DNA of 64,000 bases from CADEEN01 sp963783785 (GTDB lineage: Bacteria; Pseudomonadota; Gammaproteobacteria; Burkholderiales; Burkholderiaceae_C). This document shows positions 39,756-48,643 of this stretch, one piece after another (position 1 is the stretch's first letter; each line of letters opens with the position of its first letter). The notes under the pieces were generated by a model. The model saw nothing but the letters and a program-made list of their open reading frames with translations. It was not told the DNA's origin and made no database searches. The DNA lies in NCBI GenBank assembly GCA_963783785.1, contig CAWAOQ010000008.1, positions 86,273 to 150,272 on the forward strand, given 5' to 3'. The translations under genes were made by a program, and so were the position numbers.

Positions 39756-40875
39756 TCAGAGGTCCATCGCCTGCAGCACCACGGCGAAGGCGGCGTCGAG
39801 CAGGATGACCGCGACGATGCTCTGCACGACGGTCGAGGTGGTGGCCGCGCCGACGGCGCGGGTGTCGCGGCCGACCGTCATGCCCATGCGGGTGCCGATG
39901 ACGGCAATGGACAGTGCGAACACCGGCGCCTTCACCAGGCCGATGAAGACATGGCGTGGATCCAGCGACTCGTGCAGCCGCGCCATGAAGGCCGTGGGCC
40001 CGATGTCGAGCATCGGTCCGGCGATCGCCATCGCGCCGATCAGGCTCATCACGTCGCCGACGAAGACCAGCAGCGGCAGCGTCATCATCAGCGCCAGCAC
40101 GCGCGGCACGACCAGCACCTGCAACGGCGACAGGCCGAGCGTGCGGATCGCGTCGATCTCCTCGGTCAGGCGCATGGCACCGAGTTGCGCCGTGAAGGCC
40201 GCGCCCGAACGGCCGGCGACGATCACCGCGACGATGATCGGTGCGAACTCGCGGGTCGCGCCGATGGCCACGCCGTCGACGACGAAGATGTTGGCGCCGT
40301 ACTTCTCGGCCTGCAGGCCGAGCAGGTAGGCGATCACGATGCCGATCAGCAGGGTCACCAGCGCGACCACCGGGATCGCGTTCAAGCCGGTCTGTTCGAG
40401 CTGCACGGTCAGCTCGCGCGGCCGTGCGAGCCGCGGCTGCCGCGCCGCCTCGCCGAGCGAGAGCACCGTGGCACCGAGGAAGTTCACGTGCCCATGCAGC
40501 AGTGCGGCCAGTCCGAACGCCTGCTGCCCGATCTGCGCAAGCAGGCCGCGTGGTCGCGGGGCCGGCGGCGGCGTGGCCGTGGCGAGGTGCGTGCGGACCT
40601 GCCCGAGGATGCGCGAGTGAACCTCGCTGAAGCCCGCCCACGACAAGCCTTCGACCTCGCCCGCCGTGCGCTTGCAGCGCGCGCAGCAGCACCAGTGCGG
40701 CCGCGCTGTCGATCGCCGCCAGCGCGCTGCCGTCGACAGTCGCGTCGGCCGGCAATGCCAGCCCGGTCAGCGCGGCCTCGATGTCGGCCAGTTGCGGCAG
40801 GCGCCAGGCACCGGCCAGCCGCAGCGTCGTGCGGCCGGCCGCGACATCGACGCTGAACCAGGGCGTAGCGGGCAT
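39756..40875 (-). CDS. MlaE-family permease with N-terminal STAS-like domain, frameshifted in the linker
   Basis: About 372 residues in two parts. Residues 1 to about 85 form a STAS-like domain (MPATPWFSVDVAAGRTTLRL, ALPADATVDGSALAAIDSAA). The rest is an MlaE permease with five or six helices (VVALVTLLIGIVIAYLLGLQ, FAPIIVAVIVAGRSGAAFTA, LTEEIDAIRTLGLSPLQVLV). The coupling helix EEIDAIRTLG, which contacts the ATPase, is well preserved. One extra G in a GGG run near 40653 separates the two parts; restored it reads GGEVEGLSWAGFSEVH, so this is one fused protein. Confidence 0.87.
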
Positions 40876-40877
40876 GG

Positions 40878-41565
40878 CTACTGGCCGCCCTGCACCAGCT
40901 CGATGCGGCGCCGCAGCCGCTGCGCCTCGTCGGCCGCGCCGGCCCGTTCGGCACGCAGCGCCTGCACCTGCAGCCAGGCGAGCAGCGGCCGGCGCCAGCC
41001 TTGCGCCGAGGCGGTGTCGGCGGCCAGCGTGATCATCTCGGGGCTGGCCTTGCCGGCGCGGAACAACAGTGCCACGGCGATCAGCCTGGACAGCGGATCG
41101 TCGATCGCCTGCAGGCTGGCCGGTGACACCGAGCCGCCGGCGATCGCCGCGGCCGTCTCGCGCTGCGCGGGCGGCAGTCGCGCGATGTCGTCGGGCGGCA
41201 GCGGGCGCCCGGCCAGATGGTCCGCGTAGGCCCGTTCCGCGGCGGCGGCATCCGGCCGCAGGCGCTCGAAGCCCTCGCAGGGGTCGAACGCCAGGCTGGC
41301 GGTGTGAGCCGCGCAACGCATCAATTCGGCGCGCGCCACCCAGTCCGGGCGGCCCGTGCGCGCCAGTTCGCTGCGCGCACGGGCGAACTCCTGGGCCTCG
41401 AGGCGGCTGTCGCCGGACAGCGAGGCCTGCACCGCGCCGTCGATCGCCGCCTTGGCGTTGCTCTGCCAATCGGGCGGCGGCGGGCCGCCTGGCGCAACCC
41501 GCGAGCACGGCGATGCCGACCAGGCCGAATCGCCAGCGCAGAGGCCTGCGTGCCGGCGTCGTCAT
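40878..41565 (-). CDS. lipoprotein of unknown family inside the MCE operon, frameshifted after its lipobox
   Basis: About 228 residues, family not recognised. A signal peptide (RWRFGLVGIAVLAGC) ends in lipobox LAGC with Cys24, then a proline stretch (GPPPP) and an all-helical domain: DWQSNAKAAIDGAVQASLSG, EFARARSELARTGRPDWVAR, RCAAHTASLAFDPCEGFERL and a final helix pair ending RIELVQGGQ. The repeated helices may be TPR-like. One extra base near 41488 breaks the frame. ATG 41565 overlaps the upstream MCE stop in ATGA and the stop is two bases from the permease start, so it is an integral member of the operon. Confidence 0.7.
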
Positions 41566-42525
41566 CGCAGCTTCAACTCGGTGTCGCGCTCGAACGGCCA
41601 TTTGCGGTTCACCTCGTCGACCAGCCGTTCGACCTTGCGCACCGTCGCGTCGACCTCGGTGCGCAGGGCGCCGAGGTCGGTGGTGGCCACGCGCGCGTTC
41701 GCCGCCACGGTCTGCGCCTCCGCGAGCACCGAGTCGACCCGTTTCAGCGTGGCACGTGCATCGCCCAACATGGCGTTGAGCTGCAGCACGGTCGCCCGGC
41801 TCTCGTGCACGAGACCTTCGGGCCCCAGCACCTGCGCGTCGGCCTTGAGCGCGATGCCGTCCAGCCGCGCCAGCAGCTGGTTGATGCGATCCAGCGCCGT
41901 GGCGAGCTTGCGTGCCTCGGCCTCGTTGCCCAGCAGCACAGCCGCGGCGCCGCGCGGCCCGTTGAGCCGCTCGGTCAGCGTCTGCAGGTTGCTCAGGCTG
42001 CCGGCGAGGGCCGAGTCGGTCGCCGACAGCCGGGTCAGGTTCTGCACCAGCTCGCGTGCGTTGGAAACCAGCAGCGGCAGCTCTGCGGTGGTGTCGCCGA
42101 CCAGCACCTTGCGCTGGGCGCCGTCGGGCAGTGGCGGGTCGGTCAGCACGCCGCTGTAGGCCTTCAGGCTGACGCCGCCGACCAGGCTTCGATACAGCAC
42201 GAAGACGCTGGTCTCGCGCAGCCAATGCGCGTCGCGGCGGGGCACGTCGACGACGATGCGTGCGGCGCCGTCCGGCGCCAGCTCGATGCGGCGCACGCGG
42301 CCGATCGGGAAACCCGCGAAGCTCAGATCCATGCCGACGCTCACGCCTGCCGCATCGTCGGCCACCAGCACCAGTCGCTGGGTCTCCTCGAAGCTGCCGC
42401 GTGCGTACATCAGATAGAGCACCGTGCCGAGCACGAGCGCGACGAACAGGGCCAGCAGCAAGGTGGCCTTGAGCCTCCAGATTCGGCACCGGCGCGGGGC
42501 GCACGGGAACGGGGTCTTCTTGCAT
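41562..42525 (-). CDS. MCE-domain (MlaD-like) protein 2, frameshifted near its start
   Basis: About 320 residues and clearly different from MCE protein 1. The N terminus MQEDPVPVRPAPVPNL leads into a membrane helix (ATLLLALFVALVLGTVLYL), then an MCE domain (AAGVSVGMDLSFAGFPIGRV) and a long helical tail with low complexity in Ala, Leu, Arg and Val ending KWPFERDTELKLR. The tail has several heptad-like stretches (ATTDLGALRTEVDATVRKVE). One extra base near 42474 lies between NL and the helix. A GTG at 42543 is an alternative start directly after the permease-2 stop. Confidence 0.87.
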
Positions 42526-42543
42526 GGGATGGGTGTGGGCCAC

Positions 42544-43348
42544 TCAGTAGTAGTTGCCCACCAGCGAGGCCACCTCGATGACCACGAGCGCGAAGAACAT
42601 GCGCACCAGGCCCTGCAGTTCGACGCTGGTGTTCGCGCGCCGGCGCGGCGCCGCGTCGAGCACGGCGGCAATCGGCATCAGCGCGACCGTGACGCCGAAG
42701 AAGAGGATCTTCAGGCCGAAGATCAGCGACACGGCGGGGTTGAAGACGTGGCCCACCGTGCGCGTATAGGCATCGAAGCCCGCGGTCGTGAAGCCGTAGG
42801 TCGACAGGTAGGCCACGACGAGCGTGACGACACAGCTCACGGCGGCCAGCATCAGCGAACAGAACAGGCCGGCGACGACGCGGGGCAGCACCTCGCTGCG
42901 CAGCGGGTCCGCGCCGAGCGCGGCGGCTTCCTTCCATTGGCCGCGGGCGCGCAGTGCGGCGATCTCGGCGGCCAGCGGGATCGTGCAGCGCAGCGCGGCG
43001 AACAGTGCGGCGGCCAGCGGGATCAGTTCCAGCACCAGCACGCGCACCACCATCTCGAGCGCGTATTGCGACAGCCCATAGCTCAGCGCCGTGACCAGCA
43101 CGATGCGGATCACGACCAGGCTGATCAGTGTCGACAGCACGGTGAACCACAGCAGCGACTGCGCCGTGCCGAGATAGACGTGGCGGGCCAGCGCACGTCG
43201 GTGCTCCTTGTGGTAGCTCGACGGCGACAGCGCCAGCACCGTCAGCAGCGCAGCTCAGGTGCACCGTGCGCCACCAGCCGACGAACCATGCGCCGGCTGT
43301 TCGGGCCAGTTCAGCGAACGCGCCGGGCGGCGAGGTCGTCGGGTTCAT
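42544..43348 (-). CDS. MlaE-family permease 2 (divergent), frameshifted near its start
   Basis: About 267 residues with five predicted helices and no STAS domain. Related to MlaE by HVYLGTAQSLLWFTVLSTLI, LELIPLAAALFAALRCTIPL and ALGADPLRSEVLPRVVAGLF, but the usual coupling sequence EQIDALR is replaced by ARGQWKEAAALGAD, which may weaken contact with the ATPase. It would thus be the second, non-identical half of the permease pair. One extra T near 43247 (AGC, extra T, GCG CTG CTG) breaks the frame. The gene starts 20 bases after suhB on the same strand. Confidence 0.84.
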
Positions 43349-43368
43349 GGGCGGGTGGAACCGGGCGA

Positions 43369-44337
43369 TCAGGTCGGTGAGGCGTCGGTCTTGCGGATGC
43401 GCACGGAGGCGCGCTTGGCCGCCGGTGGGGGCGCTGGCTGCGCGGCACTCTCGATCAGGGTGGCGGCAAGCACGCTTTCCGGCGTCACGGCCGGCTCGGT
43501 GGCGAGCTCCTGCACCTCGTCGCCGGCCTTGAGGACACGCGTGTACGCAGAGAGCATCTGCACCAGCTGGCCGTAGATCTTCGGGCAGCCGGCCACCACC
43601 TCGCGCTGATAGAGGTAGTCCGCCTCGCCGGTGAAGTTGCCGATCAGGCCACCCGCCTCGGTGATCATCAGCGAGCCCGCGGCCACGTCCCAGGGGCTGA
43701 GGCCGGTCTCGAAGAAGCCGTCGTACCAGCCTGCGGCGACATAGCACAGGTCGAGTGCCGCGGCGCCCGGGCGGCGCAGGCCGGCGCATTGCGACATCAC
43801 CGTCTCCATCATCTTCAGGTAACGCGCGAGGTTGTCGCCTTTGCGGAACGGGAAGCCGGTGCCGATCAGCGCCTCGGCGATGCGGATGCGCTTGGACACG
43901 CGCAGGCGCCGGTCATTGAGGAATGCACCGCGGCCCTTGCTGGCGAAGAAGAGGTCGTTGCGCGACGGGTCGTAGACGACGGCCTGCTCGACCTTGCCGC
44001 GAAACGCCAGCGCGATCGACACGGCGTACACCGGCAGGCCGTGGATGAAGTTGGTGGTGCCATCCAGCGGATCGATGATCCACAGGTACTCGCTGTGCTT
44101 GGCGCCATGCTGACGGCCCGACTCTTCGGCGAGGATGGCATGGCCGGGGTAGGCGGTGAGCAGGGTTTCGATGACCGCCTGTTCAGCCGCCTGGTCGACC
44201 TCGGTGACGAAGTCGTTGACGCCCTTGCTCGTGACCTGCAGCCGTTCGACATCGAGTGCGGCGCGGTTGATGATCGATCCGGCTGCACGGGCCGCCTTGA
44301 CGGCGATGTTGAGCATCGGGTGGAGCGCTTGCGACAT
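43369..44337 (-). CDS. suhB: inositol-1-monophosphatase family protein (SuhB)
   Basis: 322-residue Mg2+/Li+-sensitive phosphatase of the SuhB family, which dephosphorylates myo-inositol-1-phosphate and also acts with Nus factors in rRNA antitermination. Metal and substrate residues are in ILAEESG, DPLDGTTNFIHGLPV and WDVAAGSLMITEAGG. The C terminus carries about 60 extra residues rich in Ala, Pro and Lys (QPAPPPAAKRASVRIRK). ATG 44337 is chosen. It heads the MCE operon; the gap to permease 2 is 20 bases. Divergent from trmJ by 125 bases, in which I saw no clear promoter. Confidence 0.92.
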   Translation of the reverse strand: MSQALHPMLNIAVKAARAAGSIINRAALDVERLQVTSKGVNDFVTEVDQAAEQAVIETLLTAYPGHAILAEESGRQHGAKHSEYLWIIDPLDGTTNFIHGLPVYAVSIALAFRGKVEQAVVYDPSRNDLFFASKGRGAFLNDRRLRVSKRIRIAEALIGTGFPFRKGDNLARYLKMMETVMSQCAGLRRPGAAALDLCYVAAGWYDGFFETGLSPWDVAAGSLMITEAGGLIGNFTGEADYLYQREVVAGCPKIYGQLVQMLSAYTRVLKAGDEVQELATEPAVTPESVLAATLIESAAQPAPPPAAKRASVRIRKTDASPT

Positions 44338-44462
44338 GGGCAACCTATCTAGCGGGCAGAGCGGGGCAGGGAACCGAACGGCGGAGGAGAAAGAGGGGGC
44401 GGCGACAATCTGCACCGCGTCCGGCTGCAGCCGCAGTCCAGAGGTCTGAATTTTACCCGGCC

Positions 44463-45215
44463 ATGCCTGCCCCCCTTGCGCCCGTCACCCGCTTCGTGCT
44501 CGTCAACACCAGCCACGCCGGCAACGTGGGCGCCGCCGCGCGCGCGATCAAGGTGATGGGCTTCGATGAACTGGTGCTGGTGGCGCCACGTTACGACGAT
44601 GTGCTCGGCCACGACGAGGCGCTGGCGATGGCCAGCGGCGCCACCGATGTGCTCGCCGCGGCGCGCGTGGTGGCGACGCTGGCCGATGCACTGCAGGGTA
44701 TCCAGCACGTCTGCGCCACTGCGATGACGCCGCGCGACTTCGGGCCACCGACGGCGGCGCCGCGCGAGCACTTCGCGACCTTGGTTGAAGCGCCCCCCAA
44801 CATCGCCTTCGTCTTCGGCGGCGAGCGCTTCGGGCTGGCCAACGACGACGTCTACCGCTGCCACCAGTGCCTGTCGATCCCCGCCGCACCGGGCTACGGC
44901 TCGCTCAACCTGGCGCAGGCGGTGCAACTGATCGCGTACGAATGGCGCCAGGCGCTCGGCGGCTTTGCGGTGACGCCCAGAACGGCCGCGCCCGCGCTGG
45001 CCGATGCGCAGGCGGTGCAGGGGCTGCTCGCGCATTGGCGCGAGGTGCTGGTGGCGATCGGCTACCTCGACCCCACCGCGCCGAAGAAGCTGATGCCGCG
45101 GCTGAACCAGGCCCTCAACCGCGCCCGCGTGACCGAGGAAGAAGTGCACATCCTGCGCGGCATCGCGCGGGCGATCGCGCGCCACGCCGGTGTCATCGAG
45201 GACGGCAAGGAATAG
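44463..45215 (+). CDS. trmJ: tRNA (cytidine/uridine-2'-O)-methyltransferase TrmJ
   Basis: 250-residue SPOUT methyltransferase that 2'-O-methylates position 32 of several tRNAs. The N-terminal SPOUT core has VLVNTSHAGNVGAAARAIKV, FVFGGERFGLANDDVY and LSIPAAPGYGSLNLAQAVQL, the last two forming the knot that binds SAM. The C-terminal extension (about residues 165-250) is typical of TrmJ, and length matches. Start ATG 44463. It is followed by cysE 43 bases later on the same strand. Confidence 0.94.
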   Translation: MPAPLAPVTRFVLVNTSHAGNVGAAARAIKVMGFDELVLVAPRYDDVLGHDEALAMASGATDVLAAARVVATLADALQGIQHVCATAMTPRDFGPPTAAPREHFATLVEAPPNIAFVFGGERFGLANDDVYRCHQCLSIPAAPGYGSLNLAQAVQLIAYEWRQALGGFAVTPRTAAPALADAQAVQGLLAHWREVLVAIGYLDPTAPKKLMPRLNQALNRARVTEEEVHILRGIARAIARHAGVIEDGKE

Positions 45216-45258
45216 ACGACACGCCTACACTGGTGCGTCCCTGTCAGCCGCCATCATC

Positions 45259-46038
45259 ATGTTCAGCCGCCTGCGTGAAGACATCGCCTGCATCCGCGAG
45301 CGCGACCCTGCCGCGCGTTCGAGCTGGGAGGTGCTCACCTGTTACCCGGGCCTGCACGCGCTGGTGCTGCACCGCTGGGCGCATGCCTGTTGGGGCCTGG
45401 GCCTGCGCTGGCTCGGCCGTTTCATCTCGCACCTGGGGCGCTTCGTCACCGGCATCGAAATCCACCCCGGCGCGACCATCGGACACCGGGTCTTCATCGA
45501 CCACGGCATGGGCGTGGTGATCGGCGAGACGGCCGAGGTTGGCGACGACTGCACGATCTACCAGGGCGTCACGCTCGGCGGCACCCGGCTCGAGAAAGGC
45601 GCCAAGCGTCACCCCACGCTCGGCCGCGGCGTGATCGTCGGCGCCAACTCGCAGGTGCTCGGCGGCTTCACCGTCGGCGACGGTGCGCGCATCGGTTCCG
45701 GCGCGGTGGTCGTCAAGCCGGTGCCGCCCGGCGCCACGGCGGTCGGCAACCCGGCCCGCATCCTGCAGGCCGAAGCCGACGCCGCACGCGAAGAAGCTGC
45801 TTCGCGGATGGGCTTCTCGGCCTACGGCGTGACGCAGGGCGACGACCCGGTGGCCCAGGCCATGAAGGGGCTGATCGACAACGCCAGCGGCCATGAGCAC
45901 CAGATCGCGCTGCTGTGGCAGGCGATCGAGAAGCTGTCGCACCGCTCGCGCGAGCTGCCCGACGAGGAATGCGTGCCGCAGGATGCGCAGACCGGCGAGC
46001 ACTTCGATGCGGAGCGGTTGAGCCGGCTGGTGAAGTGA
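45259..46038 (+). CDS. cysE: serine O-acetyltransferase
   Basis: 259-residue left-handed beta-helix acetyltransferase that makes O-acetylserine, the first step of cysteine synthesis. The start MFSRLREDIACIRERDP and the helical N terminus are followed by hexapeptide repeats (IEIHPGATIGHRVFIDHG, GVVIGETAEVGDDCTIYQG, VTLGGTRLEKGAKRHPTLG), with the catalytic His-Asp pair in FIDHGMG. The C-terminal tail (PDEECVPQDAQTGEHFD) may bind cysteine synthase. Start at ATG 45259, following trmJ as in other Burkholderiales. Confidence 0.95.
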   Translation: MFSRLREDIACIRERDPAARSSWEVLTCYPGLHALVLHRWAHACWGLGLRWLGRFISHLGRFVTGIEIHPGATIGHRVFIDHGMGVVIGETAEVGDDCTIYQGVTLGGTRLEKGAKRHPTLGRGVIVGANSQVLGGFTVGDGARIGSGAVVVKPVPPGATAVGNPARILQAEADAAREEAASRMGFSAYGVTQGDDPVAQAMKGLIDNASGHEHQIALLWQAIEKLSHRSRELPDEECVPQDAQTGEHFDAERLSRLVK

Positions 46039-46081
46039 GCTCGCCGGCTGCTTGCAGCGGAGAGCGAGCCGCTGCGGTCGG

Positions 46082-46639
46082 CTACGCGTGCAGCCTGGAG
46101 TTGCGCGGCACGCTGGCCAGCAGGAACTCCATCTGGTCGGCCAGGATGCGGCGGCCGCGCAGGATCATGTCTTCGTGCAGGGTCGGCACGTAGGGCAGGT
46201 ACAGCAGCGTCATGCGCGCTTCTTCGGGCATGCGGTTGCCCTTGCGTCCGTTGCAGGGCCGGCAGGCGGTGATGCAGTTCATCCAGGTGTCGCGGCCGCC
46301 GCGCGAGGTCGGCACGATGTGCTCGCGCGTCAGGTCGTCGAAGTCGAAGCGGCCGCCGCAGTAGGCGCAGACCTGGCGGTCGCGCGAGAAGAGCTTGTGG
46401 TTGGCCAGCGCCGGCGATTGCCGCCAGGCCCGGCTGGGCACCGTGCCGCGCACCGCGATGATCGGGTGCACCTCGATGCGCGATTGCCGGCCCGTGGCTC
46501 GCTGCGTGCCGCCACGCAGCACCCTGAAGGCATCGCCGAGTGTCCAGGCGACACCGTCGCTGGCGTAGATCACCGCCGCTTCCCTGGCGCTGATCCAGGC
46601 CTGGGGTCGGCCGGACACATCGAGTTGCAGGACGTCCAC
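46082..46639 (-). CDS. HNH endonuclease domain protein
   Basis: 185-residue protein with a C-terminal HNH nuclease. The zinc-ribbon cysteines are in CAYCGG and CRPCNG, and the active-site motif is LTREHIVPTSRGG (His) with MNCITACRPCN (Asn). The N-terminal half (LDVSGRPQAWISAREAAVIY) is conserved in stand-alone chromosomal HNH proteins common in beta- and gammaproteobacteria; their role is unknown. The start is GTG 46639, with AAGGAG ten bases upstream. It converges with cysE. Confidence 0.88.
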   Translation of the reverse strand: MDVLQLDVSGRPQAWISAREAAVIYASDGVAWTLGDAFRVLRGGTQRATGRQSRIEVHPIIAVRGTVPSRAWRQSPALANHKLFSRDRQVCAYCGGRFDFDDLTREHIVPTSRGGRDTWMNCITACRPCNGRKGNRMPEEARMTLLYLPYVPTLHEDMILRGRRILADQMEFLLASVPRNSRLHA

Positions 46640-46732
46640 TTCAGTGTTGCTCCTTGGGCGAAGCGTAAACCAATCGGGTGCGGGGGCTCAATCTGCGGCG
46701 CCGCGCGGCGCGGTGACGGCGCGACAAGTTGA

Positions 46733-47713
46733 TCACGCAGGGGCCATCAAACCGCGCGTCCTGGCCATCAGCCGCACCAGGCCGAGCAACGCGTCGATGC
46801 TCGGCGTGGCCACGCCGACGCGCTGGCCGATCTCGCGCACCGCGCCGATCAGCGCATCGATTTCCAGTGCGCGGCCGGCCTCGGCGTCGTGCAGCATCGA
46901 GGTCTTGAAGGCACCGAGCTGGCGCGTGACGGCCATCCGCGATTCGGCGCTCTGCGCGATCGGGCAGCCGATGCGCGCGCCGATGGCGGCGGCCTCGGCC
47001 ATCGCGGTGGCCATGAAGCCGCGCACCAGTTCGTCGTCGAGGATCGCGTCGCAGGCCGCGCCGGTGAGGGCGCTGACCGGGTTCATGGTCATGTTGCCCC
47101 ACAGCTTGAACCAGATCTCGCGGCGGATGTCGGCGCTGGTCTCGACCGTGAAGCCGGCGCCGGCGAGTGCGGTCGCGACGGCGTCGACGCGCTCGCTGCC
47201 GCCGGCCATCGGCGCGCCGACGATCAGTCGCTCGCCAAAGCCGTGGCGCACCTCGCCGGGCGCCGTGGTGTGGCAGGTCAGGTGCACCACCGCCCCGAGC
47301 GTCTGCGCCAGCGGCAAGGTGGCGGCGATGTGGCCTTGCGGATCGACGCTGGCCAGCGGCGCGCTGTGTGCGTCGAGGGTCCGCAGGAACCACCACGGCA
47401 CGCCGTTCATGGCCGGCAGCACGGTGGTCTGCGGCCTGACGAGCGGCGCCAGCGCGCGCGCATCGGCGGCCAGCGCATGGCCCTTGAGGGCGATCACCAG
47501 CAGGTCGGGGGCGGGCAGGTCGTTGGCATCGGCGGCCACCTCGATGCGGTGGCGGCGATGCTCGCCGGTGATCGAGGTCAGCCCCAGGCCGTGTTCGCGC
47601 ACCGCGGCCAGCGTGGCGCCGCGCGCCAGCGCCGAGACTTCGTGCCCGGCCGCGGCCAGCCGGGCCGCGAACAGTCCGCCGATGGCGCCGAGGCCCGCGA
47701 TACACACCTTCAT
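46733..47713 (-). CDS. 2-dehydropantoate 2-reductase
   Basis: 326-residue ketopantoate reductase-family protein (ApbA/PanE), making pantoate with NADPH for coenzyme A synthesis, or a related hydroxyacid dehydrogenase. The NADPH site GLGAIGGLFAARLA opens the protein; IALKGHALAADARAL follows, then MNGVPWWF, and the catalytic Lys lies in REIWFKLWGNMTMNPVSAL. ATG 47713. Several paralogues usually exist in these genomes, so a panE symbol would be unsafe. It is divergent from the TetR gene. Confidence 0.9.
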   Translation of the reverse strand: MKVCIAGLGAIGGLFAARLAAAGHEVSALARGATLAAVREHGLGLTSITGEHRRHRIEVAADANDLPAPDLLVIALKGHALAADARALAPLVRPQTTVLPAMNGVPWWFLRTLDAHSAPLASVDPQGHIAATLPLAQTLGAVVHLTCHTTAPGEVRHGFGERLIVGAPMAGGSERVDAVATALAGAGFTVETSADIRREIWFKLWGNMTMNPVSALTGAACDAILDDELVRGFMATAMAEAAAIGARIGCPIAQSAESRMAVTRQLGAFKTSMLHDAEAGRALEIDALIGAVREIGQRVGVATPSIDALLGLVRLMARTRGLMAPA

Positions 47714-47863
47714 GATGGCTTGCTCCGGTTTCGTCTGCTGGTGCGTGGATCGTAGGGGGCGTGGACCGGTCAAAGTTTGGGCGGGTTTTCCCTTGGTGGC
47801 CGTAGGCAGAACACCCTAGAAAAAGCGGGCCTGCTGCCGCGCCGCGGTGCCTCGAATCTGCAA

Positions 47864-47883
47864 AATAGAACGATCGTTCGATT
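47864..47883. promoter_or_regulatory. palindromic operator of the TetR-type regulator
   Basis: Arms AATAGAACGA (47864-47873) and TCGTTCGATT (47874-47883) are complementary at nine of ten positions, with a perfect 12-base core GAACGATCGTTC. It lies 22 bases upstream of the regulator's start and in the divergent region shared with the 2-dehydropantoate reductase gene. Position and symmetry fit a TetR-family operator used for autoregulation of the beta-oxidation operon; binding is inferred. Confidence 0.6.
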
Positions 47884-47905
47884 CTGCGTCGCGCACCCGC
47901 CCGCC

Positions 47906-48613
47906 TTGACCACCGAAACCGACTTCGCCGATCGCATCCCGCGCCGCATCGCTCTGCAAAAGGGCCAGCAGACGCGCGCGGCGATTCTCGACGCCGCGCT
48001 CGGGCTGGCCTCGCACATGGGGCTCGAAGGGCTGTCGATCGGGGCGCTGGCCGAGGTCACGCAGATGAGCAAGTCGGGCGTGTTCGCCCATTTCGGCTCG
48101 CGCGAGGAGCTGCAGATCTCGGTGATCCGCGAATACCACGCCAAGTTCGAGGAAGAGGTCTTCTTTCCCGCCGTGCGCGAACCGCGCGGGCTGCCGCGGC
48201 TGCGCTCGCTGTTCGAGCGCTGGGTCAAGCGGGTGTCGGTCGAGATCGATTCGGGCTGCATCTACATCAGCGGTGCGGTCGAGTTCGACGATCGGCCCGG
48301 CCCGGTGCGCGACGCACTGGCGTCGATGGTGGTGGCGTGGCACGGCGCACTCGAGCGCGCGATCCAGTTGGCGGTCGACGAAGGCCATCTGGTGCCCGAC
48401 ACCGACGCGATGCAGATGCTGTTCGAGGTGCACGGCCTGATCCTCGCGTTGCACCACGACGCGCGCTTCCTGCGCCTGCCCGGTGCGCTCGACCGCGCCC
48501 GCAGCGCCTTCGAGCATGTGCTGTCGCACTACATCACGCCCGCCGGCGCGGCTCTGGCTGCCAGCCCGGCGCGCGTCCATCCAACCCGGCCCGCCACGGC
48601 GCGCCGCCGCTGA
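47906..48613 (+). CDS. TetR/AcrR-family transcriptional regulator of the beta-oxidation operon
   Basis: 235-residue TetR regulator. The helix-turn-helix domain fills about residues 17-63 (QTRAAILDAALGLASHMG, SIGALAEVTQMSKSGVFAHF, GSREELQISVIREYHAKFEE). The C-terminal ligand domain (IDSGCIYISGAVEFDDRP) would bind an inducer, presumably acyl-CoA given the neighbours. The start is TTG 47906; the frame is open further upstream but that part contains the palindromic operator, so it is unlikely to be coding. The acyl-CoA dehydrogenase gene starts 30 bases after its stop. Confidence 0.88.
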   Translation: MTTETDFADRIPRRIALQKGQQTRAAILDAALGLASHMGLEGLSIGALAEVTQMSKSGVFAHFGSREELQISVIREYHAKFEEEVFFPAVREPRGLPRLRSLFERWVKRVSVEIDSGCIYISGAVEFDDRPGPVRDALASMVVAWHGALERAIQLAVDEGHLVPDTDAMQMLFEVHGLILALHHDARFLRLPGALDRARSAFEHVLSHYITPAGAALAASPARVHPTRPATARRR

Positions 48614-48643
48614 ATCCTTTTCGTCATTGATCCGGAGTACCTC

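Noticed and set aside
38980..42543. A single 1187-residue minus-strand frame that contains MCE, lipoprotein, STAS and ATPase pieces
   Set aside because: It looks like a giant fusion, but pieces of each gene lie in other frames with natural starts and stops. It is an accident of several one-base breaks that put unrelated N termini into the same frame.
46640..46732. Promoter for the HNH gene in the gap after the ketopantoate-reductase-family gene
   Set aside because: I looked for -35 and -10 boxes and found no acceptable pair; only the ribosome-binding site AAGGAG is convincing.
47777..47905. Longer N terminus for the TetR regulator starting before the operator
   Set aside because: The frame is open but the extra residues do not resemble the family and would place the palindromic operator inside the gene.
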